Below, piece after piece: positions 44,261-53,872 of a stretch of 64,000 nucleotides of DNA. The number at the start of each line of letters is the position of its first letter. Position 1 is the first letter of the stretch. Both the position numbers and the translations under genes were made by a program. The notes beneath the pieces were generated by a model. The model was not told the origin of the DNA and did not search any database. It saw only the letters and a program-made list of their open reading frames with translations. This DNA comes from Gordonia mangrovi. GTDB lineage: Bacteria; Actinomycetota; Actinomycetes; Mycobacteriales; Mycobacteriaceae. The DNA lies in assembly GCF_024734075.1 (NCBI RefSeq), contig NZ_CP102850.1:3782001-3846000 (forward strand), in the 5' to 3' direction.

Positions 44261-46138
44261 ATGCTCAGCAGGCGGACGATCTGGTCGGTGGCGATCACCA
44301 TGATCGTGGCACAACTGGTGGTCCGCGGTTGGCTCGCCGCGACCGGCAACTTCTACTGGGATGACCTCGTCCTGATCGGGCGTGCGTCGTCGAACCCGAT
44401 TCTGAGCTGGGACTACCTCGGACACAGTCACGACGGGCATTTCATGCCCGCCGCATTTCTGGTGGCGGGGGTATCCACGGTGATCGCGCCGGTCAACTGG
44501 GTGGTCCCGGCCGTCACGCTGGTGGTCCTGCAGGCGCTCGCCTCGCTGGCGGTGTGGCGGATGATCCGGGTACTGGCACCTCAGGCGGGGATCGGTGCGC
44601 TCGCGGCGCTGGCGTTCTACCTGTTCAGCCCCATGACGGTGCCGGCCTTCGCATGGTGGGCGGCAGCGCTGAATTCGCTGCCACTGCAGGCCGCGATGGC
44701 GTGGATCGTGGCCGACGCGGTGCTGTTGGTGCGGTCGGGCGGCCGTCGGCACGATGCCCGGTTCATCGTGATCAGATCCACGGTGGTGTTCGTCGTGGCG
44801 CTGGCGTTCTTCGAGAAGTCGCTGTTCATCCTGCCGGTCGCGTTCGCCGCCGCGACGCTGAGTGCCCGCAGCGGTGTCCGCGGACGCCCCGATGACACCG
44901 CGGTCGGCAGCGACACTGATCGCCTCGACGCCTCGACGGAACCGACGGAAACCGCGCTGATCCGCGCCTTCACCGGGGCCCGCACCTTGTGGGTGGTGCT
45001 CGGCGGCGTCTTCGTGGTGTGGCTGCTGGTGTTCTTCTCCGTGTCCGACGCCACCGCCGGTGAGCACTCGATCAGCCAGACCCTGCGGCTGGTGTGGCGG
45101 TCGATCAACAACGCGGTGGTGCCGTCGTTCGTGGGCGGGCCATGGGAATGGGAGCGATGGGTGCCGAGCCCACCGATGGGATTCGCACCCGTCTGGATGA
45201 TCGTGCTCGGGTGGCTGGTGCTCGCGGCCCTCGTCGTGTGGGCGGTGATGATGCGGCGCGGCGCACTCGCGGTCGTGGCCTGCGTGATCGTGTACGTGGT
45301 GGCCGCGCAGATCCCGGTGATGTGGAACCGCTCGAGCGCCAACACCGCGCTGGAACTCGCGCAGACGATGCGATACCTACCGGACACCGCGCTGGTCATC
45401 ACCATCGCGATCGCGCTGATCATCTCATCGCCACCGTCGTGCCGCCACGCTCCGGGACGACACACCGGCGTTCGGCCCGAGCGGCGGCAGGCCGGCGTCC
45501 TGGCCGTGGCGCTCGTCGGTGCGCTCGCGGTGGCGTCGGCGATGATCTCGCTGGCGTCGTTCTCCTCGTCGTGGCGCGACGATCCCACCGGCGACTACCT
45601 CGCCAACGCCAAACGCTCGCTGGCCGACCACCAGGACCACACCATGTTCGATCAGGCGCTGCCGCTGGAGGTCCTGCTGCCGGTCGCCTACCCGAACAAC
45701 CAGATCAGCCACACGTTCGGACGTCTGCGGGAGCGCCCCGAATTCGGGGTGACCACCGACCGGCTGCAGGTCCTCGACAGCAGCGGCCGCATGGTGGACG
45801 GAGCCGTGACCCCCGCCCGCACGATCGAGCCGGGCCGCGGTGCCTGTGACCGACCGGAGATCACCGGTCCCACCGAACTGTCGCTGTCCGGGCCGCTGCT
45901 GCAGTGGCGATGGACCATCGGGGTCGGCTACTGCGCGAACATCCCGGGGCAGATCGAGATGGCGCTTGACGACGGACCCGCACAGCAGGTGACGGTGCAA
46001 GCGGGTCTGCACGTCGCCTATGTCCAGCTCGAAGGCCGCGGACACGGCATCTCGATACGGCCGCTGACGCCCGGGCTGGCACTGCACACCGGGGAGGGCC
46101 GCGTCGGCGAGGTGGCCGAGGCCCGACTGGTCGGCTGA
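44261..46138 (+). CDS. Polytopic membrane protein, possible GT-C glycosyltransferase
   Basis: 625 residues. About ten membrane spans in the first 450 residues, then an extracytoplasmic C-terminal domain of about 150 residues with mainly beta character (ITGPTELSLSG, VQAGLHVAYVQLEG). The first external loop contains NFYWDDLVLIG, resembling the acidic pair found in GT-C polyprenyl-phosphate-sugar transferases; this is suggestive only. The ATG at 44261 has GAGACT 7 nt upstream. Divergent from the chorismate mutase gene. Confidence 0.7.
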   Translation: MLSRRTIWSVAITMIVAQLVVRGWLAATGNFYWDDLVLIGRASSNPILSWDYLGHSHDGHFMPAAFLVAGVSTVIAPVNWVVPAVTLVVLQALASLAVWRMIRVLAPQAGIGALAALAFYLFSPMTVPAFAWWAAALNSLPLQAAMAWIVADAVLLVRSGGRRHDARFIVIRSTVVFVVALAFFEKSLFILPVAFAAATLSARSGVRGRPDDTAVGSDTDRLDASTEPTETALIRAFTGARTLWVVLGGVFVVWLLVFFSVSDATAGEHSISQTLRLVWRSINNAVVPSFVGGPWEWERWVPSPPMGFAPVWMIVLGWLVLAALVVWAVMMRRGALAVVACVIVYVVAAQIPVMWNRSSANTALELAQTMRYLPDTALVITIAIALIISSPPSCRHAPGRHTGVRPERRQAGVLAVALVGALAVASAMISLASFSSSWRDDPTGDYLANAKRSLADHQDHTMFDQALPLEVLLPVAYPNNQISHTFGRLRERPEFGVTTDRLQVLDSSGRMVDGAVTPARTIEPGRGACDRPEITGPTELSLSGPLLQWRWTIGVGYCANIPGQIEMALDDGPAQQVTVQAGLHVAYVQLEGRGHGISIRPLTPGLALHTGEGRVGEVAEARLVG

Positions 46139-46234
46139 CGGATCGGCTGCCGTGGTGGCCGTTCGTGGGTATCGGCGGACGCGGCTGGGACGCTCATCGG
46201 GTCTGTCTGCGGTCGGGGGTAGCCTTGTTTCCTG

Positions 46235-48736
46235 ATGACAAGCTCTATCCGCGCGACGGCCGACGGCTCCCCGGGAGCCGGTGTCGAGGCCGCACCCGAT
46301 GACCCCACCGCCCGCCTCCTCCTCGGTCTCAACCCCCAGCAGCGCGCGGCGGTGCTGCACGCCGGTCCGCCCCTGCTGATCGTCGCCGGCGCGGGTTCGG
46401 GCAAGACCGCGGTGCTCACCCGCCGGATCGCCTACCTGCTCGCCGCGCGAGACACGACGCCCGGGCAGGTCCTGGCGATCACGTTCACCAACAAGGCGGC
46501 TGCCGAGATGCGCGAGCGGGTCATCGACCTGGTGGGTCCCCGTGCGGCCTACATGTGGGTCTCGACCTTCCACTCGACGTGTGTGCGCATTCTGCGGGCC
46601 CAGTCGGCACTGCTGGGAAAGCGGAACTCGAACTTCTCGATCTACGACTCGGATGATTCGAAACGACTGCTGGGCATGATCATCCGGGACATGGATCTCG
46701 ACCCCAAGAAGTTCAGCGCGCGTGGGGTCGCGGTCAGCATCTCGAATCTGAAGAACGAGCTGATCGGTCCGGACGAGGCGCTCGAGAAGGCGACCGACGC
46801 CGAGCCGGTGGTCGAGGTGATCGCACAGATATATGCGGAGTACCAGAGGCGGTTGCTGTCGGCGAACGCCTTCGACTTCGACGACCTCATCGGTGAGACG
46901 GTGGCGCTGCTGCAGCGCCACCCGGAGGTGGCCGAATATTATCGGCGGCGCTTCCGGCACGTGATGGTCGACGAGTACCAGGACACCAACCACGCCCAGT
47001 ACGTGTTCGTCCGGGAGTTGGTGGGTCACGAGAATCCCGACTCGCCGGTCGGTCCGTCGGAACTGTGCGTGGTGGGCGACGCGGATCAGTCGATCTACGC
47101 CTTCCGCGGCGCCACCATCCGCAACATCGAGGAATTCGAACGCGACTTTCCGAACGCCGAGACGATCCTGCTGGAGCAGAACTATCGCTCCACCCAGACG
47201 ATCCTGTCCGCGGCCAACGCGGTGATCGCCCGCAACGAGAACCGGCGCGACAAGCGCCTGTGGACCGATTCCGGTGATGGTGAGTTGATCGTCGGCTATG
47301 TGGCCGACTCCGACCGTGACGAGTCGCTGTTCATCGCCAAGGAGATCGAGGACCTCACCGACTATTCGATCGGCGGTTCGTCGAGTCACTCGTACTCCGA
47401 CGTCGCGGTGTTCTACCGCACCAACACCGGCTCACGTCCGCTGGAGGAGGTGTTCGTCCGCCACGGCATCCCCTACAAGGTGGTCGGCGGCACCAAGTTC
47501 TACGAGCGCAAGGAAGTGCGCGACGTCGTCGCGTATCTGCGGGTGGTGGCCAACCCGGACGACGCGGTGAGCTTGCGTCGCATCCTCAACACCCCCCGAC
47601 GCGGTATCGGGGACCGCGCCGAGGCGTGTGTCGCCGTGCATTCGGAGAATCTGGGGATCAGCTTCTACGAAGCGCTCGTGGAAGGCGCCGAGGGCAAGGT
47701 GCCCTTGTTGAACACGCGTGCGGTGAAGCAGATCGGCGGATTCGTCGAGTTGATCGAGGGTCTGCGCAACGATTTCGTGGCGACGTTCGGTGGTGCCGGG
47801 GAGAGCGGTGAGGACGTCGCCGTCGTCGACGCCACCGAGGAGGGCGCCGACATCGGCGAGCTGGTCGACGCCATCGTCGACCGCACCGGCTATCGCGCCG
47901 AACTCGAGGCCTCCCGTGATCCGCAGGACGGTGCGCGCCTCGACAACATCAACGAATTAGTCGCCGTGGCACGGGAATTCAGTGCCGATGCGGCCGGCCT
48001 GGCCGCCTCCGACGACGTCGACCTCGATGACATCGACGACGAGGCCGCCGACGCGAGAGAAGGTGAGCCCGAACCCGGATCGTTGGCAGCGTTCCTGGAG
48101 AAGGTGTCGCTCGTGGCCGACGCCGACCAGGTGCCCGACGAGGGTGACGGCGTGGTGACGCTGATGACATTGCACACGGCCAAGGGCCTCGAGTTCCCGG
48201 TCGTGTTCGTGACCGGCTGGGAAGACGGACACTTCCCGCACATGCGGGCGCTGGGTGATCCGGCTGAACTCAGCGAGGAGCGACGCCTCGCCTATGTGGG
48301 CATCACGCGCGCCAAGGAGCGGCTGTACCTCACCCGCTCGATGACGCGGGCATCCTGGGGTCAGCCGGTGTCCAACCCGGAATCCCGTTTCCTGCAAGAG
48401 ATTCCGCAACACCTACTCGACTGGCGTCGCGCTGAGCCGCGTCGGTCGACGAGTCGGCATCTCGGGTCGACGGGTGGCGTGTTCGGGCGGGGTGACTCGG
48501 GTTTCGGCAGCGACCGCCTCGGTCGTTCCTCGTACTCGTCGGATCCGACCCGTGGCCGCAACAAACAGGTGCACTACGAGGTCGGTGACCGCATCAACCA
48601 CCCCAAGTACGGGATGGGCAAGGCCGTGGAGAAGCAGGGCAGTGGCGCCACCGAACGCATCACCTTCGACTTCGGTGGCAACGTCGGGCGCGTCACGCTC
48701 CTGACCGCCGGCGGTCTCCCCGGCGACAAGCTCTAG
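46235..48736 (+). CDS. pcrA: ATP-dependent DNA helicase UvrD1/PcrA
   Basis: 833 residues, superfamily 1A. Walker A AGAGSGKT 51-58, motif Ia TFTNKAAAEM, motif II VDEYQDTN near 245, motif III GDADQSIYAFRGA, motif IV QNYRST, motif V TLHTAKGLEF and motif VI VGITRAKERLYL are all present. The C-terminal HYEVGDRINHPKYGMG segment is the Tudor-like extension that contacts RNA polymerase or Ku in this family. Acts in nucleotide-excision repair and fork maintenance. TAGCCT lies 9 nt before the ATG, so the leader is at most very short. Confidence 0.95.
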   Translation: MTSSIRATADGSPGAGVEAAPDDPTARLLLGLNPQQRAAVLHAGPPLLIVAGAGSGKTAVLTRRIAYLLAARDTTPGQVLAITFTNKAAAEMRERVIDLVGPRAAYMWVSTFHSTCVRILRAQSALLGKRNSNFSIYDSDDSKRLLGMIIRDMDLDPKKFSARGVAVSISNLKNELIGPDEALEKATDAEPVVEVIAQIYAEYQRRLLSANAFDFDDLIGETVALLQRHPEVAEYYRRRFRHVMVDEYQDTNHAQYVFVRELVGHENPDSPVGPSELCVVGDADQSIYAFRGATIRNIEEFERDFPNAETILLEQNYRSTQTILSAANAVIARNENRRDKRLWTDSGDGELIVGYVADSDRDESLFIAKEIEDLTDYSIGGSSSHSYSDVAVFYRTNTGSRPLEEVFVRHGIPYKVVGGTKFYERKEVRDVVAYLRVVANPDDAVSLRRILNTPRRGIGDRAEACVAVHSENLGISFYEALVEGAEGKVPLLNTRAVKQIGGFVELIEGLRNDFVATFGGAGESGEDVAVVDATEEGADIGELVDAIVDRTGYRAELEASRDPQDGARLDNINELVAVAREFSADAAGLAASDDVDLDDIDDEAADAREGEPEPGSLAAFLEKVSLVADADQVPDEGDGVVTLMTLHTAKGLEFPVVFVTGWEDGHFPHMRALGDPAELSEERRLAYVGITRAKERLYLTRSMTRASWGQPVSNPESRFLQEIPQHLLDWRRAEPRRSTSRHLGSTGGVFGRGDSGFGSDRLGRSSYSSDPTRGRNKQVHYEVGDRINHPKYGMGKAVEKQGSGATERITFDFGGNVGRVTLLTAGGLPGDKL

Positions 48737-48767
48737 CGGCCCGCGCCAACCGCACCCGAGCGCGCAT

Positions 48768-48925
48768 CGCGCCCAGCACGGAGGCCGACAGAACCCGGTT
48801 TCGCGCCGACAGAACCCAAGAATTCGCCGACAAAACCCTCCCCGAGTTTCCAGCGAAAGTTTCGCCGGAACCTGAGGGTTCTGTCGGCGAATTCTTGGGT
48901 TCTGTCGGCTGCCGTGCTGGGCGCG
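48768..48925. repeat. Nested long inverted repeat between pcrA and the M23 gene
   Basis: Arms 48805-48840 and 48874-48909 pair over 36 bp with one mismatch (they start GCCGACAGAACCCAAGAATT). A second arm at 48768-48796 matches the right side (48897-48925) over 29 bp with two mismatches, so the right arm has two competing partners. The 13-bp word GCCGACAGAACCC is directly repeated at 48784 and 48805. The inner loop has its own GCGAAA-G-TTTCGC palindrome. It probably terminates both convergent genes, but it is far longer than needed and may be a mobile or repeated element. Confidence 0.75.
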
Positions 48926-48962
48926 TTGGGGAGCCGGGTGCGCGGTGGGGAGCGCGGTGGCT

Positions 48963-50078
48963 CTAGCCGCCGGTGTAGCCCGACAGCGTGATGCCGTGCT
49001 GCGCGAGCCAGGGGGCCGGGTCGATCTTGGTCGTACCGTCTTTCCACACCTCGAAGTGGAGATGGGGGCCGGTGGAGAAGCCCTCGTTGCCCACCAGGGC
49101 GATGGTGTCGCCGGCGGTCACGCGCTGACCCTGTTGCACCAGCACGCCGGAGGACGACATGTGCCCGTACATCGTGATGGTTCCGTCGTCGGCGCGGATC
49201 TGGACCCAGTTGCCGTAGCCCGACGCCGGGCCGGCCTCGACGACGACACCGTCGGTCACCGCGTGGATCGGCGTGCCCAGCGGAGCGGCCATGTCGATGC
49301 CGCCGTGGAAGCTGCCCCAGCGCATCGCGAACGCCGAGGTGAAGTCGTACTGGCCGAGCATCGGCGCGGCGAACAACGGTCGGCGCGCAGCGGCCTCTCG
49401 CTTTGCCTCCGCAACGGCCCGGGCCTCGCCGACGGCAAGCTGCTCGGTGAAGGTGCTCATGTCCTTCGTCGGCGTCGTGGCGGCCAGTCCGGGCCCCAGG
49501 TCGGGTGTCTGCCCGGTGGTGCCCACGTTGGCTGCGTTGGAGGGTGTGGGGGTGGTGGCGTTGTCGGACGATCCCACTTGCGCGACGGCGGCGACCGCTG
49601 CGCCGGCGGCCATGGCCACGAGTGCGGCACGACCACCCTGCAGTGCGGTCGGCGGGGCGCTGATGCGGTGCTTGCCGCGGCGGCGGGTGACTCCGGTGTC
49701 GGTGCGGGTGCGGAACGGCTTCGCATCGGGCCCGAGCGGCAGCGGGATCTCGCCGCTCTCGGTGCTCGTCAGGGAGAAGTCGTCGGGCCGCGCGCCCGCC
49801 ATGTCGAGCGGCTCGTCGACCTCGTAGCCGTCGAACTCGCTCTCCGGGAGCAGGATGTCCTGGGTGATCTCCGAGCGGGTGGGCTGGTAGTAGCGGTCCC
49901 AGGAACTCGAGTCCCAGGTGTCGTCGCTGGATTCCCACGCAGGCGCGGCGTCGGCGAACTCATCGATCGGGATGATCGTGGTGACCTCGGTGCCGGTCTG
50001 GTCGTCGTCGCGGGCGGTGCGGCGCCCGGTGGTCGCGACCGGCGGGCTGGAGTGGCCACGTCCCGTCAAATCGTCCAC
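48963..50078 (-). CDS. M23-family peptidoglycan endopeptidase, membrane-anchored
   Basis: 371 residues. Acidic cytoplasmic N-terminus, a basic stretch (RRRGKHRIS), one membrane segment at about 150-168, a short helical region (LAVGEARAVAEAKREAAARR) and a C-terminal LytM domain. Zinc ligands are His258 and Asp262 (FHGGID) and His341, with His306 and His339 completing the active site (GPHLHFEV). It corresponds to M. tuberculosis Rv0950c by position. The leader contains a 10-bp inverted repeat with GTAACG words and, further upstream, a Crp-type site. Confidence 0.9.
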   Translation of the reverse strand: MDDLTGRGHSSPPVATTGRRTARDDDQTGTEVTTIIPIDEFADAAPAWESSDDTWDSSSWDRYYQPTRSEITQDILLPESEFDGYEVDEPLDMAGARPDDFSLTSTESGEIPLPLGPDAKPFRTRTDTGVTRRRGKHRISAPPTALQGGRAALVAMAAGAAVAAVAQVGSSDNATTPTPSNAANVGTTGQTPDLGPGLAATTPTKDMSTFTEQLAVGEARAVAEAKREAAARRPLFAAPMLGQYDFTSAFAMRWGSFHGGIDMAAPLGTPIHAVTDGVVVEAGPASGYGNWVQIRADDGTITMYGHMSSSGVLVQQGQRVTAGDTIALVGNEGFSTGPHLHFEVWKDGTTKIDPAPWLAQHGITLSGYTGG

Positions 50079-50106
50079 CTCATCTCTGTACTAGCGAGGA
50101 CTACCG

Positions 50107-50152
50107 CGTTACCGTCCGTAATCCTTTTGTGATCTGCCAGCCGACGGTAACG
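50107..50152 (-). promoter_or_regulatory. Inverted repeat with GTAACG words in the M23 leader
   Basis: CGTTACCGTC and GACGGTAACG are separated by 26 nt, 29 bp upstream of the M23 start. GTAAC/GTTAC repeats are characteristic of MtrA binding sites, and MtrA controls cell-wall hydrolases in actinobacteria, so an MtrA site is a reasonable inference. A leader RNA hairpin is the alternative. Confidence 0.4.
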
Positions 50153-50198
50153 AAATGATTGCGGCAAGTCCAACGCTGGGACCGCAAAATCCGGGGTA

Positions 50199-50214
50199 TG
50201 TGAGGCGGGTCACA
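50199..50214. promoter_or_regulatory. Consensus Crp/GlxR binding site
   Basis: TGTGA-GGCGGG-TCACA matches the TGTGA-N6-TCACA consensus at every defined position. It lies 121 bp upstream of the M23 peptidase start and 282 bp upstream of sucC. Mycobacterial Crp (Rv3676) and corynebacterial GlxR bind this consensus and control TCA-cycle and cell-wall genes. Confidence 0.75.
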
Positions 50215-50495
50215 CGGTGCGGCAGCCCAACTCGGATGACGTGAACACGAAGTTCGCGATACCGCACCCGAAGTCCGTCTGTCGGCGGACGATCTATGAG
50301 AGCACGCAGGCGCGGTGGTGCTCCGTTCGGGGTGCTGGGCGGCTCTCGTGCGCTACCGACCGAGTGATCTGTCGCACAAGCGGTGGGTGCACTGACAAAG
50401 CCCATACGCGGCAGGTTTAGAGTCCGATATGGCCCGCACAACACCCCTGCGGTGTTACATCCTTCTGCGGACAAATCTACGAGATGGTGAGCTGA

Positions 50496-51659
50496 ATGGA
50501 TCTCTTCGAATACCAGGCGAAGGAACTTTTCGCCAAGCACGAGGTGCCCACCTCGGCCGGCCGCGTTACCGACACGGTCGCCGGGGCACGTGAGATTGCC
50601 GAGGAAATCGGCAAACCTGTGATGGTAAAAGCCCAGGTCAAGGTCGGCGGCCGCGGTAAGGCCGGCGGCGTGAAGTACTCCGCCGACGTCGACGCCGCGG
50701 TGGCCAACGCCGAGGCCATTCTGGGCCTCGACATCAAGGGGCATGTTGTCAAGAAGCTGCTGGTCGCAGAGGCGAGTGACATCGCCGAGGAGTACTACAT
50801 CTCCTTCCTGCTCGACCGCACCAACCGCACCTACCTGGCCATGTGCTCGGTCGAGGGTGGCGTCGAGATCGAGGTCACCGCCGAGGAGAACCCCGACGCT
50901 CTCGCCAAGATCCCCGTCGACGCCGTCAAGGGCGTCGACCTCGCATTCGCGCGCAGCATCGCCGAGGCCGGCAAGCTGCCTGCCGAGGTGCTCGACGCCG
51001 CGGCTGTCACCATCCAGAAGCTCTGGGAGGTGTTCATCAACGAAGACGCTCTGCTCGTAGAGGTCAACCCGCTGGTCCGCACCCCCGACGATCAGATCCT
51101 CGCCCTCGACGGCAAGGTCAGCCTCGACGCCAACGCCGATTTCCGTCAGCCCGGTCACGAGGCGTTCGAGGACAAAGAGGCCACCGACCCGCTGGAGCTC
51201 AAGGCCAAGGAGAACGACCTCAACTACGTCAAGCTCGACGGACAGGTCGGCATCATCGGCAACGGTGCGGGTCTGGTCATGTCGACCCTCGACGTCGTCG
51301 CCTACGCGGGCGAAGCGCACCAGGGTGTCAAGCCGGCCAACTTCCTCGACATCGGCGGCGGCGCGTCGGCCGAGGTGATGGCCGCAGGCCTGGATGTCAT
51401 CCTGGGTGACGAGCAGGTCAAGAGCGTGTTCGTCAACGTCTTCGGTGGCATCACCTCCTGCGATGCGGTCGCCAACGGCATCGTCGGCGCGCTGAACAAA
51501 CTCGGGGACGAGGCGAACAAGCCTCTGGTCGTCCGCCTCGACGGCAACAAGGTCGAGGAGGGCCGCAAGATCCTGGCCGACGCGAACCATCCGCTGGTGA
51601 CGCTGGCCGAGACCATGGACAGCGGCGCCGACAAGGCCGCCGAACTGGCGAGCAAGTAG
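50496..51659 (+). CDS. sucC: Succinyl-CoA synthetase beta subunit (ADP-forming)
   Basis: 387 residues, ATP-grasp fold. Starts [36 protein letters not shown] is the nucleotide-binding strand, and the C-terminal CoA-ligase half has [12 protein letters not shown] and [12 protein letters not shown]. With SucD it makes succinyl-CoA/ATP in the TCA cycle; it also supplies the donor for the CoA-transferase at the left of the window. sucD starts 10 nt later. Confidence 0.97.
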   Translation: MDLFEYQAKELFAKHEVPTSAGRVTDTVAGAREIAEEIGKPVMVKAQVKVGGRGKAGGVKYSADVDAAVANAEAILGLDIKGHVVKKLLVAEASDIAEEYYISFLLDRTNRTYLAMCSVEGGVEIEVTAEENPDALAKIPVDAVKGVDLAFARSIAEAGKLPAEVLDAAAVTIQKLWEVFINEDALLVEVNPLVRTPDDQILALDGKVSLDANADFRQPGHEAFEDKEATDPLELKAKENDLNYVKLDGQVGIIGNGAGLVMSTLDVVAYAGEAHQGVKPANFLDIGGGASAEVMAAGLDVILGDEQVKSVFVNVFGGITSCDAVANGIVGALNKLGDEANKPLVVRLDGNKVEEGRKILADANHPLVTLAETMDSGADKAAELASK

Positions 51660-51669
51660 GAGCAGCAGA

Positions 51670-52560
51670 ATGTCCATCTTTCTGAACAAGAGCAACAAGG
51701 TCATCGTCCAGGGCATCACCGGTGGTGAGGGCACCAAGCACACCGCCCTGATGCTGAAAGCCGGCACCAACATCGTCGGCGGTGTCAACGCCCGCAAGGC
51801 CGGCACCACCGTCAGCCATGACGGTGGCGTGGAGCTGCCGGTGTTCGGTTCGGTGTCGGAGGCCATGACGGAGACCGGCGCCGACACCTCGATCGCCTTC
51901 GTGCCGCCGAAGTTCGCCAAGGACGCCATCATCGAGGCCATCGACGCGGAGATCCCGCTTCTCGTGGTCATCACCGAGGGAATCCCGGTACAGGACAGCG
52001 CGTACGCCTGGGCCTACAACCAGTCCAAGGGCAACAAGACGCGCATCATCGGCCCCAACTGCCCGGGCATCATCACCCCCGGCGAGTCGCTGGTCGGCAT
52101 CACGCCGAACAACATCACCGGCACCGGTCCGATCGGCCTGGTGTCGAAGTCGGGCACGCTGACCTACCAGATGATGTACGAGCTGCGTGACATCGGATTC
52201 TCCACCGCGATCGGAATCGGTGGCGACCCGGTCATCGGCACCACGCACATCGACGCGATCGAGGCCTTCGAGAAGGACCCCGACACCAAGGTCATCGTGA
52301 TGATCGGCGAGATCGGTGGTGACGCCGAGGAGCGTGCCGCCGACTACATCAAGGCCAACGTGTCCAAGCCGGTCGTCGGCTACGTCGCCGGTTTCACCGC
52401 GCCGGAGGGCAAGACGATGGGCCACGCCGGCGCCATCGTGTCGGGCAGCTCGGGCACGGCGCAGGCCAAGAAGGAGGCCCTCGAGGCCGCCGGCGTCAAG
52501 GTCGGCAAGACGCCGAGCGAGACCGCCAAGCTGGCCCGGGAGCTCTACCAGAGCCTCTGA
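51670..52560 (+). CDS. sucD: Succinyl-CoA synthetase alpha subunit
   Basis: 296 residues. [12 protein letters not shown] starts the CoA-binding Rossmann domain, [12 protein letters not shown] is the conserved power-helix region, and [14 protein letters not shown] contains the phosphohistidine. AGGAG precedes the ATG. Ended by a strong hairpin (52580-52614). Confidence 0.97.
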   Translation: MSIFLNKSNKVIVQGITGGEGTKHTALMLKAGTNIVGGVNARKAGTTVSHDGGVELPVFGSVSEAMTETGADTSIAFVPPKFAKDAIIEAIDAEIPLLVVITEGIPVQDSAYAWAYNQSKGNKTRIIGPNCPGIITPGESLVGITPNNITGTGPIGLVSKSGTLTYQMMYELRDIGFSTAIGIGGDPVIGTTHIDAIEAFEKDPDTKVIVMIGEIGGDAEERAADYIKANVSKPVVGYVAGFTAPEGKTMGHAGAIVSGSSGTAQAKKEALEAAGVKVGKTPSETAKLARELYQSL

Positions 52561-52579
52561 CCCGCACCTCGCACCGAAG

Positions 52580-52614
52580 GCAGCCGTCGTTCCCGCCACG
52601 GGAACGACGGCTGC
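52580..52614 (+). terminator. sucCD terminator
   Basis: GCAGCCGTCGTTCCCG (52580-52595), loop CCA, CGGGAACGACGGCTGC (52599-52614): a perfect 16-bp stem beginning 20 nt after the sucD stop, followed by a GTCGTTGTTG run. Confidence 0.9.
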
Positions 52615-52659
52615 GTCGTTGTTGCCGTGTTTCGACCTGTGCACGACTACGATTCATCC

Positions 52660-53364
52660 GTGGGTCGAGACAATGAGGTGCCGCGGGAGGCCATTCTGAC
52701 GGTGGGCGCGATCGCCGTCGGCGCCCGCGCGGTGGTCGTGTCGGCGCGGGCATCGCGATCCGCCGCACGATTCGCGCTCGGCCTTCCGGTCGTCGGATCG
52801 TTGGGTCGTCGGGGATTGGTGCGGTTGGAGACCGAGGGTGAGCGTGTGCTGGCACTGGCGCCGGAAGTGGTCGACCGCGGCAAATCTCTCGTGGCCATCG
52901 TGGTCTCGGCGATCGTCGAGGAACTGGATCTCACGCGGTTGGTGCGCGACAACGTGGATTTGAACGAGGTCGCTGCCGGCCTCGATATCGAGGCGATTCT
53001 GGATCGGGTCGACCTCGACGCGGTGATCCGCGATCGGGTCGATCTCAACGGTGCCGTGGCCCTGGTCGACCTCGACGAGATCGCTCGCGCCATCGACATC
53101 GACGCCATCGCAGCCCGGATCGACATCGAGGCCATCCTCGGTCGCGTAGACATGATCGGTCTGGCCAATGACATCATCGACGGCGTGGACCTCACCGACA
53201 TCATCCGGGAGGCCAGCACGTCGGTCACCGCCGACGTGATGACCGATGTCCGCAGCAGTGGCGAACGAGCCGATGATGCGGTCGCCAACATCGTGAGCCG
53301 GGTCCTTCGTCGGCGCGCCAACGGGACCGCCGAACAGCCTGACGCGGCGGCCCTCGATGACTGA
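52660..53364 (+). CDS. Hypothetical protein with VDLD-type tandem repeats
   Basis: 234 residues. An N-terminal hydrophobic/basic part (GAIAVGARAVVVSARASRSA) is followed, from about residue 95 to 195, by about nine degenerate repeats of 8-10 residues around the words VDLDxI, DIEAIL and VDLNxV. The regular spacing of Asp and hydrophobic residues suggests a solenoid or stacked amphipathic helices that may lie on a membrane. TACGAT (52648-52653) is 6 nt before the GTG at 52660, so leaderless. It overlaps the RDD gene by 8 bp, implying joint function. Confidence 0.72.
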   Translation: MGRDNEVPREAILTVGAIAVGARAVVVSARASRSAARFALGLPVVGSLGRRGLVRLETEGERVLALAPEVVDRGKSLVAIVVSAIVEELDLTRLVRDNVDLNEVAAGLDIEAILDRVDLDAVIRDRVDLNGAVALVDLDEIARAIDIDAIAARIDIEAILGRVDMIGLANDIIDGVDLTDIIREASTSVTADVMTDVRSSGERADDAVANIVSRVLRRRANGTAEQPDAAALDD

Positions 53365-53848
53365 CGCGAGGGACGCAGATGCCCATCGGGTTTCCGACGC
53401 GCAAGGGCCGGCGCACCATGTTGTGCACGACACCGACAAGACGGCGGGGATCGTCAGCCGTGGCATCGCCGCCTTCATCGATCTGGCCACCGTCTGGGCG
53501 CTGCTGGGCAGCGCCTACATCGGGTTCGCCGTCGCGATGCTGGTTGTCAACGCCTCCTCGTTCTCCTTCCCCAACCCGGGCCCACTGTTCACCGCGGCCG
53601 GCCTGATCGTGGCGTCGATCGGCTACAACACGCTGTGCTGGGCGATCTCGGGTCGCACTCTGGGCTGTGTCGTGATGGGACTGCGGGTGCGCGGTCGGAA
53701 ACGAGATGTCATGCGCCCCAGCATCGCCCTGATCCGCGCGGTCTTCTACACATTCTTCCCCATCGGCCTGGCCTGGGCCGCCGTCGACCTCAGACGACGG
53801 TCCATCCAAGACGTGATCCTGGGAACGCGCGTCATCTACTCACGCTGA
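53357..53848 (+). CDS. RDD-family membrane protein
   Basis: 163 residues. SRGIAAFIDLATVWALLGS contains the RDD signature (R and D in span 1); a second span is at about 72-92 and a third near the C-terminus. GRTLGCVVMGLRV and RRRSIQDVILGTRVIY are the other family blocks. RDD proteins are small membrane proteins, some implicated in ion transport. Overlaps the repeat-protein gene by 8 bp. Confidence 0.87.
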   Translation: MTDARDADAHRVSDAQGPAHHVVHDTDKTAGIVSRGIAAFIDLATVWALLGSAYIGFAVAMLVVNASSFSFPNPGPLFTAAGLIVASIGYNTLCWAISGRTLGCVVMGLRVRGRKRDVMRPSIALIRAVFYTFFPIGLAWAAVDLRRRSIQDVILGTRVIYSR

Positions 53849-53872
53849 TCCGCCGGGTTAGTTTCGACGCGT

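Larger units (their letters stand above)
50079..50495. promoter_or_regulatory. Divergent control region between the M23 gene and sucC
   Basis: 417 bp without a convincing gene; a 67-codon open frame at 50217-50420 has no support. It contains CGTTACCGTC (50107-50116) and GACGGTAACG (50143-50152), a perfect 10-bp inverted repeat close to the M23 start; a Crp-type site at 50199-50214; and, nearer sucC, TAGAGT (50418-50423) with CTGACA about 20 bp upstream as a weak promoter candidate. sucC has GGTGAG 4 nt before its ATG. Confidence 0.6.

Noticed and set aside
45425..47389. 654-codon open frame on the - strand
   Set aside because: Antisense to the membrane protein and helicase genes. Typical shadow composition.
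50079..50220. c-di-AMP (ydaO) riboswitch upstream of the M23 peptidase gene
   Set aside because: Such riboswitches precede many actinobacterial wall-hydrolase genes, but I could not find the conserved core; only a simple inverted repeat is present.
50217..50420. 67-codon open frame upstream of sucC
   Set aside because: No ribosome site, no domain; it lies in the control region just after the Crp site.
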